From positions 60,430 through 124,429 of the forward strand of contig NZ_AQRC01000015.1 in assembly GCF_000737065.1 (NCBI RefSeq): a stretch of DNA of 64,000 nucleotides, in the 5' to 3' direction. The position numbers were made by a program, and so were the translations under genes. Below the pieces are notes generated by a model, which worked only from the letters and a program-made list of their open reading frames with translations, searched no databases and was not told the origin of the DNA. Origin of the DNA: Thioclava atlantica. Lineage in GTDB: Bacteria > Pseudomonadota > Alphaproteobacteria > Rhodobacterales > Rhodobacteraceae. Position 1 is the stretch's first letter. The number at the start of each line of letters is the position of its first letter. Shown here one piece after another: positions 1 to 8,266 of this stretch.

Positions 1-670
1 ACAGGTCCTCGATCGATCCGCCGCCGCGCGCGACGATGATCAGGTCGGGCCGAGGGATCGGACCGCCGGGCGGCAGCGCGTTGAAGCCGCGGATCGCGCG
101 GGCGACCTCGGGGGCGCAGGCCTGTCCCTGGACCGCGACGGGCCAGATCAGGACGTGGCGCGGGAAGCGGTCGCGCAACCGGTGCAGGATGTCGCGGATC
201 ACCGCGCCCGAGGGCGAGGTCACCACCCCGATCACCTGAGGCAGCCACGGGATCGGTTTCTTGCGGCCGGCATCGAACAGCCCCTCGGCCGCGAGCGCCT
301 TGCGCCGCGCCTCGAGCATCGCCATCAGTGCGCCGGCCCCCGCAGGCTCCACATCGTCCACGATGAGCTGGTATTTCGACTGGCCCGCGAAGGTCGTCAT
401 CCGCCCCGTGGCGATCACCTCCATCCCCTCTTCGGGGCGCACCCGCATCCGGGCGACCTGCCCTTTCCAGCTGACGGCGGCGATCACCGAGCGATCGTCC
501 TTGAGGTCGAAATACATGTGACCCGAGCGCGGCAGCGAGACGCGGCCGACCTCGCCGCGCACCCGGACCCGGCCGAATTCGCCCTCGATCACCCGTTTCA
601 CCGCCCCCGAGAGTTCGGACACGGTATAGTCATGGGCGTTCGTTCCGCCGTCGTCTTCGAGAAGGTCCAT
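1..670 (-). CDS. xseA: Exodeoxyribonuclease VII large subunit, N-terminal part
   Basis: Partial gene that runs off the left edge; about 223 of the usual 450-520 residues are present. The start is ATG at 668-670, giving a protein beginning [20 protein letters not shown]. Residues about 14-110 form the OB-fold DNA-binding domain ([11 protein letters not shown] is a typical segment), followed by the beginning of the catalytic large-subunit domain ([14 protein letters not shown], then [14 protein letters not shown] at the edge). With XseB the enzyme degrades single-stranded DNA to acid-soluble oligonucleotides in mismatch repair and recombination. It is divergent from purD, with 68 bases between the two starts that must hold both promoters. 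Identification from the motifs is firm; the C-terminal half cannot be judged. Confidence 0.93.
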   Translation of the reverse strand, partial: MDLLEDDGGTNAHDYTVSELSGAVKRVIEGEFGRVRVRGEVGRVSLPRSGHMYFDLKDDRSVIAAVSWKGQVARMRVRPEEGMEVIATGRMTTFAGQSKYQLIVDDVEPAGAGALMAMLEARRKALAAEGLFDAGRKKPIPWLPQVIGVVTSPSGAVIRDILHRLRDRFPRHVLIWPVAVQGQACAPEVARAIRGFNALPPGGPIPRPDLIIVARGGGSIEDL

Positions 671-738
671 CAGCCCGCCTTGCCTCAATCTTCCGTGCAG
701 CTTAGAAGGCCGCAACGGCAAGGCCAAGGGGGCAGCAG

Positions 739-2001
739 ATGAACATTCTGGTTCTGGGCGGCGGCGGGCGCGAACATGCGCTGGCCTGGGCGATCAAGCA
801 AAACCCGAAATGCGACCGGCTGATCGTGGCGCCGGGCAATGCGGGTATCGCCGAGATCGCCGAATGCGCCGCGATCGACCCTTGCGATGCGGGTGCGGTG
901 CTCGAACTGTGCGAAGCGAATGCGGTCGATTTCGTGGTGATCGGCCCCGAGGCGCCCCTTGCGGCGGGCGTGGCCGATGCGCTGCGCGCGCAGGACATCC
1001 TGACCTTCGGCCCCTCCGCGGAGGCCGCGAAGCTCGAGGCCTCGAAGGCCTTCACCAAGGAGATCTGCGACGCCTGCAACGCGCCGACCGCGGCCTATGC
1101 CCGCTTTGCGGAAGCCGAGGCAGCCAGGGACTATGTGCGCACCCAAGGGGCCCCGATCGTCGTCAAGGCCGACGGGCTCGCCGCGGGCAAGGGCGTGATC
1201 GTCGCGATGACGCTCGACGAGGCGCTGAGCGGCATCGACGAGATTTTCGGCGGTGCCTTCGGCGCGGCCGGGGCCGAAGTGGTGATCGAGGAATTCATGG
1301 AGGGCGAGGAAGCCTCGCTCTTCGTGCTCTGTGACGGAACCGACATCCTCGCCGTGGGCGGCGCGCAGGACCACAAGCGCGTCGGCGAAGGCGATACCGG
1401 CCCCAATACCGGCGGCATGGGCGCCTATTCCCCCGCCCCCGTTCTGAGCGCCGAGATCGAAGCCGAAGCGCTCGAGGACATCGTGCGCCCGACCGTCGCC
1501 GAGATGGCGCGCCGCGGCACGCCGTTCCAGGGCGTGCTCTATGCCGGGCTGATGATCAAGGACGGCCAGCCGCGGCTCGTCGAATACAATGTCCGCTTCG
1601 GCGATCCGGAATGCCAGGTGCTGATGCTGCGGCTGGGCGCACAGGTGCTCGACCTGCTGGTCGCCTGCGCCGAGGGCCGCCTGGGCGAGGTACGCGCGCA
1701 ATGGGCGCCCGATCACGCGATGACGGTGGTGATGGCGGCAAAGGGCTATCCGGGTGCCTACGAGAAAGGCTCGGCAATCCGCGGGCTCGACAGCTTGCCC
1801 GATGACAGCCATCACATGGTCTTCCACGCCGGCACCTCGGAAAAGGACGGCCAGCTCGTCGCCACCGGGGGGCGGGTGCTCAACGTGACCGCGCGCGGCG
1901 CGAGCCTGCGCGAAGCGCGCGATCGCGCCTATGCGATGGTCGACGCGATCGACTGGCCCGACGGGTTCTGCCGCCGCGATATCGGCTGGCGCGCGCTCTG
2001 A
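739..2001 (+). CDS. purD: Phosphoribosylamine-glycine ligase (GAR synthetase)
   Basis: 420-residue ATP-grasp enzyme that joins 5-phosphoribosylamine and glycine with ATP to make GAR, the second step of de novo purine synthesis in the cytoplasm. The N-terminal [17 protein letters not shown] is the hallmark PurD start. The ATP-grasp core contains [14 protein letters not shown] and the downstream [17 protein letters not shown] and [11 protein letters not shown] signatures. Length is normal for the family. A purine-rich stretch (AAGGGGG) precedes the ATG at a workable distance. It is divergent from xseA and followed by two inverted REP-like elements, so it is probably monocistronic. Longer antisense frames over the gene are GC-driven shadows. 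Confidence 0.97.
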   Translation: MNILVLGGGGREHALAWAIKQNPKCDRLIVAPGNAGIAEIAECAAIDPCDAGAVLELCEANAVDFVVIGPEAPLAAGVADALRAQDILTFGPSAEAAKLEASKAFTKEICDACNAPTAAYARFAEAEAARDYVRTQGAPIVVKADGLAAGKGVIVAMTLDEALSGIDEIFGGAFGAAGAEVVIEEFMEGEEASLFVLCDGTDILAVGGAQDHKRVGEGDTGPNTGGMGAYSPAPVLSAEIEAEALEDIVRPTVAEMARRGTPFQGVLYAGLMIKDGQPRLVEYNVRFGDPECQVLMLRLGAQVLDLLVACAEGRLGEVRAQWAPDHAMTVVMAAKGYPGAYEKGSAIRGLDSLPDDSHHMVFHAGTSEKDGQLVATGGRVLNVTARGASLREARDRAYAMVDAIDWPDGFCRRDIGWRAL

Positions 2002-2012
2002 TCCGATCCTGC

Positions 2013-2075
2013 GGAGGGGGCGCTGCCCCCGCTCGCGTCCCGCGAGCCCCCCGGGATATTTGAAGCATTTGGAAG
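2013..2075 (+). repeat. REP-like intergenic repeat, copy 1
   Basis: GC-rich palindrome (GGGGGCGCTGCCCCC) followed by a CCCCGGGATATTT core and a GGAAG end. The same architecture occurs inverted at 2185-2251, inverted at 15192-15260 and direct at 55979-56036, always in intergenic DNA. It lies directly after the purD stop and may fold into a strong hairpin that ends or protects the transcript. Confidence 0.75.
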
Positions 2076-2184
2076 CGAAAACGCCCGGCTCGTTCCTCGG
2101 CGGCAAGCGCAAGCCGGGCCATCCCAAGGCTCGGTCTTCGGCGTCCCCGCCTGCGTCGCGAGACGCTCGGAAAAGACCTTCGTG

Positions 2185-2251
2185 CTTCCAAATGCCCCAA
2201 AATATCCCGGGGGTGAGGCGCGATGGCGCCGAGGGGGCAGCGCCCCCTTCC
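2185..2251 (-). repeat. REP-like intergenic repeat, copy 2 (inverted)
   Basis: Reverse-oriented copy of the same element: GGGGGCGCTGCCCCC, then CCCCCGGGATATTTT and a CATTTGGAAG end when read on the minus strand. With copy 1 it forms a long interrupted inverted repeat between the convergent 3' ends of purD and soxG. Confidence 0.75.
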
Positions 2252-2253
2252 GC

Positions 2254-2805
2254 TCAGAACAGCTCGGAGCCGGGCCGCGCGGAGACCTCGAGCAGCCCCA
2301 TCACATAGCCCGCGACCGAGCGGAAGGAGATCAGCGTGATCTCTTCGGGGCCCGAACGCCAGAAGGAGCCGGCCACCTGTGCGATGCGGGTGCGGCGGAT
2401 CTCGCCCATCGGAAGGCTCGCGATATCGGCGGGCGAGAGCTTCATCACCACCTGATCGGCCTTCCCGCCGCGGATCGTGAACAGCGCGCGGGCATCCGAG
2501 ACATTCGCGACAAGCGCATGCTCGCCCGCCAGCGCCTGCGCGAGTGTCGCGGTCAGATCCGGTGCCGCGTCATGGGCGCAGATCAGCAGAAGCTCGTCCG
2601 GGTTCATCCACGCGATGGAGCGGCCCGCCACCTGCTCGATCCTGCGAGCTTCCGGCACGGGCAGGCCCTGCGCCTTGAGCGCCCTGGCCAAGGGCTTGCC
2701 CGCGAGATCGCCGCGGATCGTGATCATGCCGGTCGGCCCGGCCTCGGCGACAGTGACGAAACCCTGATGCGACTTGCCCTGAAGGGCGCTGACGGGTTCA
2801 GACAT
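2254..2805 (-). CDS. soxG: Sarcosine oxidase, gamma subunit
   Basis: 183-residue smallest catalytic-complex subunit of heterotetrameric sarcosine oxidase, which oxidises N-methylglycine to glycine and passes the methyl group to tetrahydrofolate. The family is weakly conserved; here the assignment rests on size, the GcvT-like fold segments (for example RSIAWMNPDELLL, and the C-terminal VSARPGSELF) and on its place as last gene of soxB-D-A-G. Its ATG overlaps the end of soxA by 8 bases, which suggests translational coupling. It is the last gene of the operon, followed by a REP-like element that could act as 3' end structure. Confidence 0.9.
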   Translation of the reverse strand: MSEPVSALQGKSHQGFVTVAEAGPTGMITIRGDLAGKPLARALKAQGLPVPEARRIEQVAGRSIAWMNPDELLLICAHDAAPDLTATLAQALAGEHALVANVSDARALFTIRGGKADQVVMKLSPADIASLPMGEIRRTRIAQVAGSFWRSGPEEITLISFRSVAGYVMGLLEVSARPGSELF

Positions 2806-5752
2806 CCTGCTTCTCCCCCTCCTTGTCGTAGAAGCACGTCTCGACGATCCGCGCCTTGATCTGGGTCTCGCCCTCGCCGGTGAACTCGATCACCTCGCCC
2901 ATTCGGTCGGGGCCGTTCAGCACCAGCCCCAATGCGATCCCCTTGCCGATCGTGGGCGAGTAATAGGTCGAGGTCACGCGGCCCTGGGTGTTGCGCTGGC
3001 CGTTTGCATTGTAGCCCTCGGCGGGCGCATGGGAGCCATCGGGGATCACCGAGCCATCAAGCGTTTCGAGCCCCACCAGCTTCCAGCGGTTCGGGTCGGT
3101 CATGTGGGACCGCTCCTGCGCGCGTTTGCCCAGGAAGTCGGCCTTCTTCTTCGAGATCGCCCAGCTCAGGCCCAGATCCTGCGGGATCACCGTGCCGTCG
3201 GTCTCGTCGCCGATCATGATGAACCCCTTCTCGGCGCGCATCACATGGAGCGCCTCGGTGCCGTAGGGCATCACGCCAAGCGCCTCGCCTTCGGCCATCA
3301 ACGTCTCCCAGAGCGCGAGGCCCTGCGACGCCGGCACGGCGATCTCGTAGCTCAGCTCGCCAGAGAAGGAGATCCGGAAGATGCGGGCGTCGAAATCGCC
3401 AAGCTTGCCTTCGGCCCAGTGCATGAAGGGCAGCGCCTCTTTCGACACGTCCATGCCGCCCAAGCGTTCGAGCAACGCGCGCGCTTTCGGGCCGACCACG
3501 GCGATCTGGGCAAATTGCTCGGTGAGGTTGGCCACATAGACCTTCCAGTCCCACCATTCGCATTGCAGCCAGTCTTCCATCCAGCCGTGGATGCGATCCG
3601 CCCCTCCGCTGGTGGTGTGGCACAGCCACATATCCTCGGAAAGACGCGCCACGACCCCGTCATCCATCAGGAAGCCGTTCTCGTTGCACATCAGCCCGTA
3701 GCGGCATTTGCCCACCGGCAGGGTCGACATCATGTTGGTATAGAGCATGTCGAGGAAGCGCCCGGCATCGGGCCCCTTCACGACGATCTTTCCCAGCGTC
3801 GAGGCATCGAGCATCCCGACATTCTTGCGCGTATTGGTGATCTCGCGACCCACCGCATCGCTGTGGCTTTCGCCCTTGCGCGGGTAGCAATAGGGCCTGC
3901 GCCAATGGCCGACCGGCTCCCAATGCGCGCCCTGCGCCTCGTGCCAGGACTGGATCGGGGTGCGGCGCAGCGGCTGGAACAGATCGCCCCTGGCCTCGCC
4001 GGTGATCGCACCGAGGCTGATCGGGGTATAGGGCGGGCGGAAGGTCGTGGTGCCGGTCGCCGGGATCGGCTGACCCAACGCGTCCGAGAGCACCGCGAGA
4101 CCGTTGATATTGCTCAGTTTCCCCTGATCCGTCGCCATCCCGAGCGTGGTGTAGCGCTTGGTATGTTCGACCGATGTGTAGCCCTCGCGCGCGGCAAGCT
4201 GCACATCCGAGACCTTCACGTCATTCTGAAAATCGAGGAAGGCCTTATAGCGCAGCGCGTCCGTTGCCCCTGCGGGCATCATCCAGACCGGGGCGAGCGC
4301 GGCCTCGTCATGCGAGCAGGCGCCGATACCGAAGCCGGCCATCGTCTCGGCCAGGGTCAGATCGCCATTCGCGGCGCCCGCCACAGTCGCCATCGCCGCC
4401 CCGTCCGCGCCGGTCGGCGGGCGGGAGGGATCGGGCCGGAACATCGCGCGCGGCTCGTCCCAGATCAGCTTACCGCCGCAATGGGACCACAGATGCACGA
4501 CCGGCGACCAGCCGCCCGACATCGCGACGCAATCGCACGCGATCGTCTCGACCGCGCCGCCCTCGCCCGCCTGCGCGCAGATCTCGACGCCGGTGACGCG
4601 GGAGCGGCCGAGCACTCGCGCGATGCCGCGCCCTTCGAGCACGCGCACGCCGCGCGCCTTGACCTCTTGCGGCAGCGCTCCGTGGGTTTCTTCGCGCGCA
4701 TCGACGATCGTGGGCACGGTCAGCCCCGCGTCGAGAAGCGCCAGCGCGGTGCGATAGGCGTCGTCGTTATTGGTCACGATCACCGTCCGGTCGCCGGGCG
4801 AGACCGCCCAGTTCACGATGTAATCGCGCACCGCCGAGGCCAGCATCACGCCGGGCACATCATTGCCCGCGAAGGCCAGCGGGCGCTCGATCGCGCCGGT
4901 CGCGGTGATCGTGAGGCCCGCGCGGATGCGCCACAGCCGGTGACGCGGACGGCCATCTCCGGGGGTGGCATCGGCGACGCTTTCATAGCCGATGACATAG
5001 CCGTGGTCGTAAAGACCGGCCGCCATGAACCGGGTCCGCATCGTCACATTCGCGAGGCTTTCGAGCTCCTCGAGCGCCGCGGCGATCCAGTCCTCGGCCT
5101 CCACCCCGTCGATCTGGCCGTCATCGACCGGGGTGCGCCCGCCCCAATGCGCGCTCTGCTCGACCAGCCAGACCCGCTTGCCCGCGCGCCCTTCGCGCAA
5201 GGCCGCCGCCAGTCCCGCGACGCCGCCACCTGCAACGAGAACGTCGCAATGGGCATAGGCCTGTTCGTAGCGGTCGGGATCGGCCTCTTTCGGTACCCCG
5301 CCGAGGCCTGCGGATTTGCGGATGATCGGTTCGAAGAGATGCTTCCACGCCGCGCGCGGGGCCATGAAGGTCTTGTAGTAAAACCCCGCGGGGAAGAACT
5401 TGTAGAGCCTGTCATTGATCTCGCCGATGTCGAAATCGAGGCTCGGCCAGTGGTTCTGGCTGCGCGTCTCGGCGCCTTCGAACAGCTCGGTCGTGGTGGT
5501 GCGCTGATCGGGCTCGAAGCGGGCATTGCGGCCCAGGCCGACGAGGGCGTTGGGTTCCTCGGCCCCGCTCGCCACGATCCCGCGCGGGCGGTGATATTTG
5601 AAGCTGCGCCCCACCATCACCTGTCCCGCGCCCAAGAGCGCCGAGGCCAGCGTATCGCCCGCAAAGCCGCGCATCGGCTTGCCGTTGAAGGTGAAGTTGA
5701 GCGGTTTCGCGCGGTCGATCAGGCGACCGCCCTTGGCCAGACGGGTGCTCAT
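2798..5752 (-). CDS. soxA: Sarcosine oxidase, alpha subunit
   Basis: 984-residue subunit. The N-terminal part (about 1-110) is a 2Fe-2S-type/dinucleotide domain (GFAGDTLASALLGAG, FKYHRPRGI). A Rossmann motif VLVAGGGVAGLAAA lies at about 171-184, and the C-terminal third is a GcvT-like folate-binding domain (NVGMLDASTLGKIVVKGPDA, GEEALGVMPYGTEALHVMR region). It holds NAD+ and the tetrahydrofolate site where 5,10-methylene-THF forms. The start chosen is MSTRLAKGG at 5752 because that ATG overlaps the soxD stop in an ATGA arrangement; a longer in-frame start at 5908 would lie inside soxD. It overlaps soxG by 8 bases. Confidence 0.96.
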   Translation of the reverse strand: MSTRLAKGGRLIDRAKPLNFTFNGKPMRGFAGDTLASALLGAGQVMVGRSFKYHRPRGIVASGAEEPNALVGLGRNARFEPDQRTTTTELFEGAETRSQNHWPSLDFDIGEINDRLYKFFPAGFYYKTFMAPRAAWKHLFEPIIRKSAGLGGVPKEADPDRYEQAYAHCDVLVAGGGVAGLAAALREGRAGKRVWLVEQSAHWGGRTPVDDGQIDGVEAEDWIAAALEELESLANVTMRTRFMAAGLYDHGYVIGYESVADATPGDGRPRHRLWRIRAGLTITATGAIERPLAFAGNDVPGVMLASAVRDYIVNWAVSPGDRTVIVTNNDDAYRTALALLDAGLTVPTIVDAREETHGALPQEVKARGVRVLEGRGIARVLGRSRVTGVEICAQAGEGGAVETIACDCVAMSGGWSPVVHLWSHCGGKLIWDEPRAMFRPDPSRPPTGADGAAMATVAGAANGDLTLAETMAGFGIGACSHDEAALAPVWMMPAGATDALRYKAFLDFQNDVKVSDVQLAAREGYTSVEHTKRYTTLGMATDQGKLSNINGLAVLSDALGQPIPATGTTTFRPPYTPISLGAITGEARGDLFQPLRRTPIQSWHEAQGAHWEPVGHWRRPYCYPRKGESHSDAVGREITNTRKNVGMLDASTLGKIVVKGPDAGRFLDMLYTNMMSTLPVGKCRYGLMCNENGFLMDDGVVARLSEDMWLCHTTSGGADRIHGWMEDWLQCEWWDWKVYVANLTEQFAQIAVVGPKARALLERLGGMDVSKEALPFMHWAEGKLGDFDARIFRISFSGELSYEIAVPASQGLALWETLMAEGEALGVMPYGTEALHVMRAEKGFIMIGDETDGTVIPQDLGLSWAISKKKADFLGKRAQERSHMTDPNRWKLVGLETLDGSVIPDGSHAPAEGYNANGQRNTQGRVTSTYYSPTIGKGIALGLVLNGPDRMGEVIEFTGEGETQIKARIVETCFYDKEGEKQDV

Positions 5753-6072
5753 GCCCAGCCCTCCCATTCCGGACGCTTCGCCTTGATCTTCGCGATCAGC
5801 TCGGCGGGCGGTTGTGTGGTCTGGGCGGGATAGGTGCCGAACACCTCCAGCGTCGCGGTGCAGCGCGCGGCGAGAAACCACTTGCCGCAGCCATAGGCAT
5901 GGCGCCAACGCTCGAAATGCACGCCTTTCGGGTTCTTGCGGGCGAAGAGGTAGCCCTCGAACGCCTCATCGCTCGATCCCGGGCCGAAGCGCTTGAGATG
6001 CGCCTCGCCGCCGGGGGCAAATTCGGTTTCCTCCGCGGTGATACCGCAGCAGGGACAGGTGAGGCTCAACAT
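5749..6072 (-). CDS. soxD: Sarcosine oxidase, delta subunit
   Basis: 107-residue zinc-binding subunit of heterotetrameric sarcosine oxidase. The start MLSLTCPCCG carries Cys6 and Cys9, and WRHAYGCGKWF supplies His58 and Cys62, matching the known Cys/Cys/His/Cys zinc site of SoxD. The central RKNPKGVHFERWRHAYGC segment is the family signature. It overlaps soxA by four bases (ATGA) and lies 39 bases after a small membrane-protein gene, so the genes are clearly one transcription unit. Its role is structural, contributing to the subunit interface rather than carrying flavin. Confidence 0.95.
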   Translation of the reverse strand: MLSLTCPCCGITAEETEFAPGGEAHLKRFGPGSSDEAFEGYLFARKNPKGVHFERWRHAYGCGKWFLAARCTATLEVFGTYPAQTTQPPAELIAKIKAKRPEWEGWA

Positions 6073-6111
6073 GGCGCGCCCTCCTTGCGGCGCGCCATGC
6101 GGGCGCCGCGA

Positions 6112-6264
6112 TCAGTTGCCGTCGGGAAGATCGATCTTGATTTCGGCGTCGTTCTGTCCGGGCATCTCGCCGCCCGAATAGATGTACCAGACAATCCCCG
6201 CCACCACGACGACGAGCGCGCCGACGATGAAACCCATGGCGCCACGACCGTTCGACTGTGCCAT
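6112..6264 (-). CDS. Small single-pass membrane protein in the sox operon
   Basis: A 50-residue protein beginning MAQSNGRGAMGFIVGALVVV. One hydrophobic helix (about residues 10-29) is followed by a short polar tail ending EIKIDLPDGN; topology and charge suggest a membrane-anchored tail on one side. It has ATG and stop codons in good context, is co-oriented with the sox genes, and ends 39 bases before soxD. Codon use and GC fit the native genome, unlike the adjacent 124-residue gene, so it was probably the original neighbour between soxB and soxD. No function is known to me; a role at the membrane for sarcosine oxidase is only a guess from position. Confidence 0.65.
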   Translation of the reverse strand: MAQSNGRGAMGFIVGALVVVVAGIVWYIYSGGEMPGQNDAEIKIDLPDGN

Positions 6265-6353
6265 TTTCTACTGTCCTTCATTTGTTGCGTCGGACAGGAA
6301 ACGGGGCGGGCGCAAAGGCGGTTCCCGAAACGCAAAACTGCCTGGGACTGTGT

Positions 6354-6386
6354 CATCAATGCGCCACTCCCGCCGCCACGCTTTCG
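6354..6386. repeat. 33-bp direct repeat, copy A (displaced soxB 3' end)
   Basis: Exact 33-base match to 6824-6856, which is the 3' end of soxB including its stop codon. Beyond the exact part, similarity to soxB continues in diverged form to about 6430 (shared CGAATTC and surrounding bases, with internal deletions), so this looks like a remnant of an older soxB 3' end. Confidence 0.85.
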
Positions 6387-6451
6387 ATGGAAGAGAGCGA
6401 ATTCGGCTGCGGCAGGCGCACTATCGCGAGGGGGATAGACGAGCGTTAGCA

Positions 6452-6826
6452 TTAGATACCACCCTTCGTCAAAAAGGTAACAAGCCAGCTTCCGAAAGCG
6501 GAGACGAGTGTCCCTACGACAGTCCAAAGGGTGATTGTGAGGGCCATTTCAGAGCGCGCATATACATGCCCAGCCGCCGTAAAAAAGTTGGACGGAACGC
6601 CCGTCCGAAACTCCATCTTCTCAAGAACGAAATAGAAAACCAGAACAACGCCAATGACGAAGCTTCCCGATTTCTCAAAAGCGCTCTGCACTGCACTCAG
6701 ATAGCTCAAGAGAAAACCGACAATAAGAACTGCCGTGCATGTAAGCGATAGTGCTATCTTCGGCAGCCGAAGAAGCACTCTTTGTTCGGCTTCTGAAGGC
6801 ATGTTCTTAACATTCTTTCCGTCCAT
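6452..6826 (-). CDS. Unknown three-helix membrane protein inserted after soxB
   Basis: 124-residue protein starting MDGKNVKNMPSEAEQRVLL. Hydrophobic segments lie at about residues 24-46, 55-70 and 95-118, so three membrane helices are likely; the C-terminus ends LVTFLTKGGI. I recognise no family. Its ATG shares one base with the soxB stop (TGATG), and a GGGAG lies just upstream inside soxB, so it should be translated by coupling with soxB. Base composition is near half GC, far below the flanking genes, and the gene sits between two copies of the soxB 3' end, which indicates acquisition by insertion or recombination. Function unknown. Confidence 0.6.
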   Translation of the reverse strand: MDGKNVKNMPSEAEQRVLLRLPKIALSLTCTAVLIVGFLLSYLSAVQSAFEKSGSFVIGVVLVFYFVLEKMEFRTGVPSNFFTAAGHVYARSEMALTITLWTVVGTLVSAFGSWLVTFLTKGGI

Positions 6827-6856
6827 CAATGCGCCACTCCCGCCGCCACGCTTTCG
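6824..6856. repeat. 33-bp direct repeat, copy B (current soxB 3' end)
   Basis: Second copy of the exact repeat seen at 6354-6386. This copy encodes the last codons and stop of intact soxB and contains the TGATG junction to the inserted membrane-protein gene. Confidence 0.85.
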
Positions 6857-8070
6857 TCGATGAAGCGGCCTTCGCGGAACCTCTCGAGGCCGAATTCCGC
6901 GGCCAGCGGCGAATGGCCGCGCGCCATCAGTTCGGCCATCGCATAGCCCGAGCCGGGGATCGACTTGAACCCGCCCGTGCCCCAGCCGCAATTGACGAAG
7001 ATGCCCTCGACGGGGGTTTTCGACAGGATCGGCGAGCGGTCTCCGGTCATGTCCACGATCCCGCCCCATTGGCGCAGCATCTTGAGCCGCGAGATGATCG
7101 GGAAGGTCTCGACCAGTGCGCGGGTGGTTTCCTCCACATGGTGCCACGAGCCCCGCTGGGTGTAGTTGTTGAACCCGTCCGTGCCGCCGCCGATCACCAT
7201 CTCGCCCTTGTCGGATTGCGACATGTAGCCATGCACGGTGTTCGCCATCACGACCACGTCCATGCAGGGCTTGATGGGCTCGGAGACCCAGGCCTGCAGC
7301 GCCACGCTCTCGATCGGCAGCCGGAAGCCCGCCATCTCGGCCATCACGGAACTATGACCGGCGACGACCACGGCGAGCTGTTCGCAGTCGATCTCGCCCT
7401 GCGTGGTCGAGACCCCCTGAACCTTGCCGCCCTCGGTGCGGATGCCGGTGACCTCGCATTTCTGGATGATGTCCATCCCCATCGCGGAACAGGCCCGCGC
7501 ATAGCCCCAGGCCACCGCGTCATGCCGCGCCGTGCCGCCGCGCGCCTGGTAGAGCGCACCGAGGACGGGATAGCGCGGCCCGGCGATATTGATGATCGGC
7601 ACGAGTTCCTTGACCCGCTCGGGCCCGATCCATTCGGTGGCGATTCCCTGCAGCCGGTTGGCGTGGACCGTGCGTTTGTAGCCGCGCACCTCGTGCTCGG
7701 TCTGGCCGAGCATCAACAGGCCCCGCGGGCTGAACATCACGTTGTAATTCAGGTCCTGGCTGAGACCCTCGTAGAGCGCGCGGGCCTTCTCGTAGATCGC
7801 GGCCGATGGGTCCTGCAGGTAGTTCGAGCGGATGATCGTGGTGTTGCGGCCGGTATTGCCGCCGCCCAGCCAGCCCTTCTCGATCACCGCCACGTCGCGG
7901 ATCCCATGGACCTTGCCGAGGTAATAGGCGGTGGCGAGGCCATGCCCGCCCGCCCCCACGACGATGACCTTGTAGCGCTTCTTCGGCGTGGGCGAGCGCC
8001 ATGCGCGCTCCCAGCCCGCATGGTAGCGCATAGCCTCGCGCGCGACGGCAAAGATAGAATAGCGTTTCAT
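6826..8070 (-). CDS. soxB: Sarcosine oxidase, beta subunit
   Basis: 414-residue flavoprotein subunit that oxidises sarcosine with non-covalent FAD and carries covalent FMN in this family. The FAD motif VIVVGAGGHGLATAYYLG lies at about residues 36-52. RGGTARHDAVAWGYARA near 178-194 contains His183, the counterpart of the flavinylated histidine. C-terminal DRSPILSKTPVEGIFVNCGWGT binds the flavin. The start MKRYSIFAVAREAM at 8070 matches the family N-terminus; an upstream in-frame ATG at 8208 adds an unlikely basic leader. It is first gene of the sox operon and divergent from ccmI, with about 200 bases between for promoters. Confidence 0.96.
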   Translation of the reverse strand: MKRYSIFAVAREAMRYHAGWERAWRSPTPKKRYKVIVVGAGGHGLATAYYLGKVHGIRDVAVIEKGWLGGGNTGRNTTIIRSNYLQDPSAAIYEKARALYEGLSQDLNYNVMFSPRGLLMLGQTEHEVRGYKRTVHANRLQGIATEWIGPERVKELVPIINIAGPRYPVLGALYQARGGTARHDAVAWGYARACSAMGMDIIQKCEVTGIRTEGGKVQGVSTTQGEIDCEQLAVVVAGHSSVMAEMAGFRLPIESVALQAWVSEPIKPCMDVVVMANTVHGYMSQSDKGEMVIGGGTDGFNNYTQRGSWHHVEETTRALVETFPIISRLKMLRQWGGIVDMTGDRSPILSKTPVEGIFVNCGWGTGGFKSIPGSGYAMAELMARGHSPLAAEFGLERFREGRFIDESVAAGVAH

Positions 8071-8266
8071 GTCCGCGCCTCCGGGCTGCCTCGTCCGACT
8101 CCCTGGTCTTTGTGATGGACCGCGCGCCCGGACGAAAGCCCCCTCGATGCGGCATCGCAGGGAAAAAAGCGACATGGCGCTCGGTGATCGCGCGGCATCG
8201 CGCCGCAAGACCCTTTCGGCATGCGCGCAACTCGCCTAAATGGGAGGCGAAGGAAGAGGAGACGCC

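Noticed and set aside
685..2127. 480-codon open frame antisense to purD
   Set aside because: Composition-driven shadow with Arg/His/Ala-rich content and no family similarity; purD on the other strand is certain.
3029..5833. 934-codon open frame antisense to soxA
   Set aside because: Long only because GC-rich codons of soxA leave few stops on the opposite strand; sequence has no domain sense.
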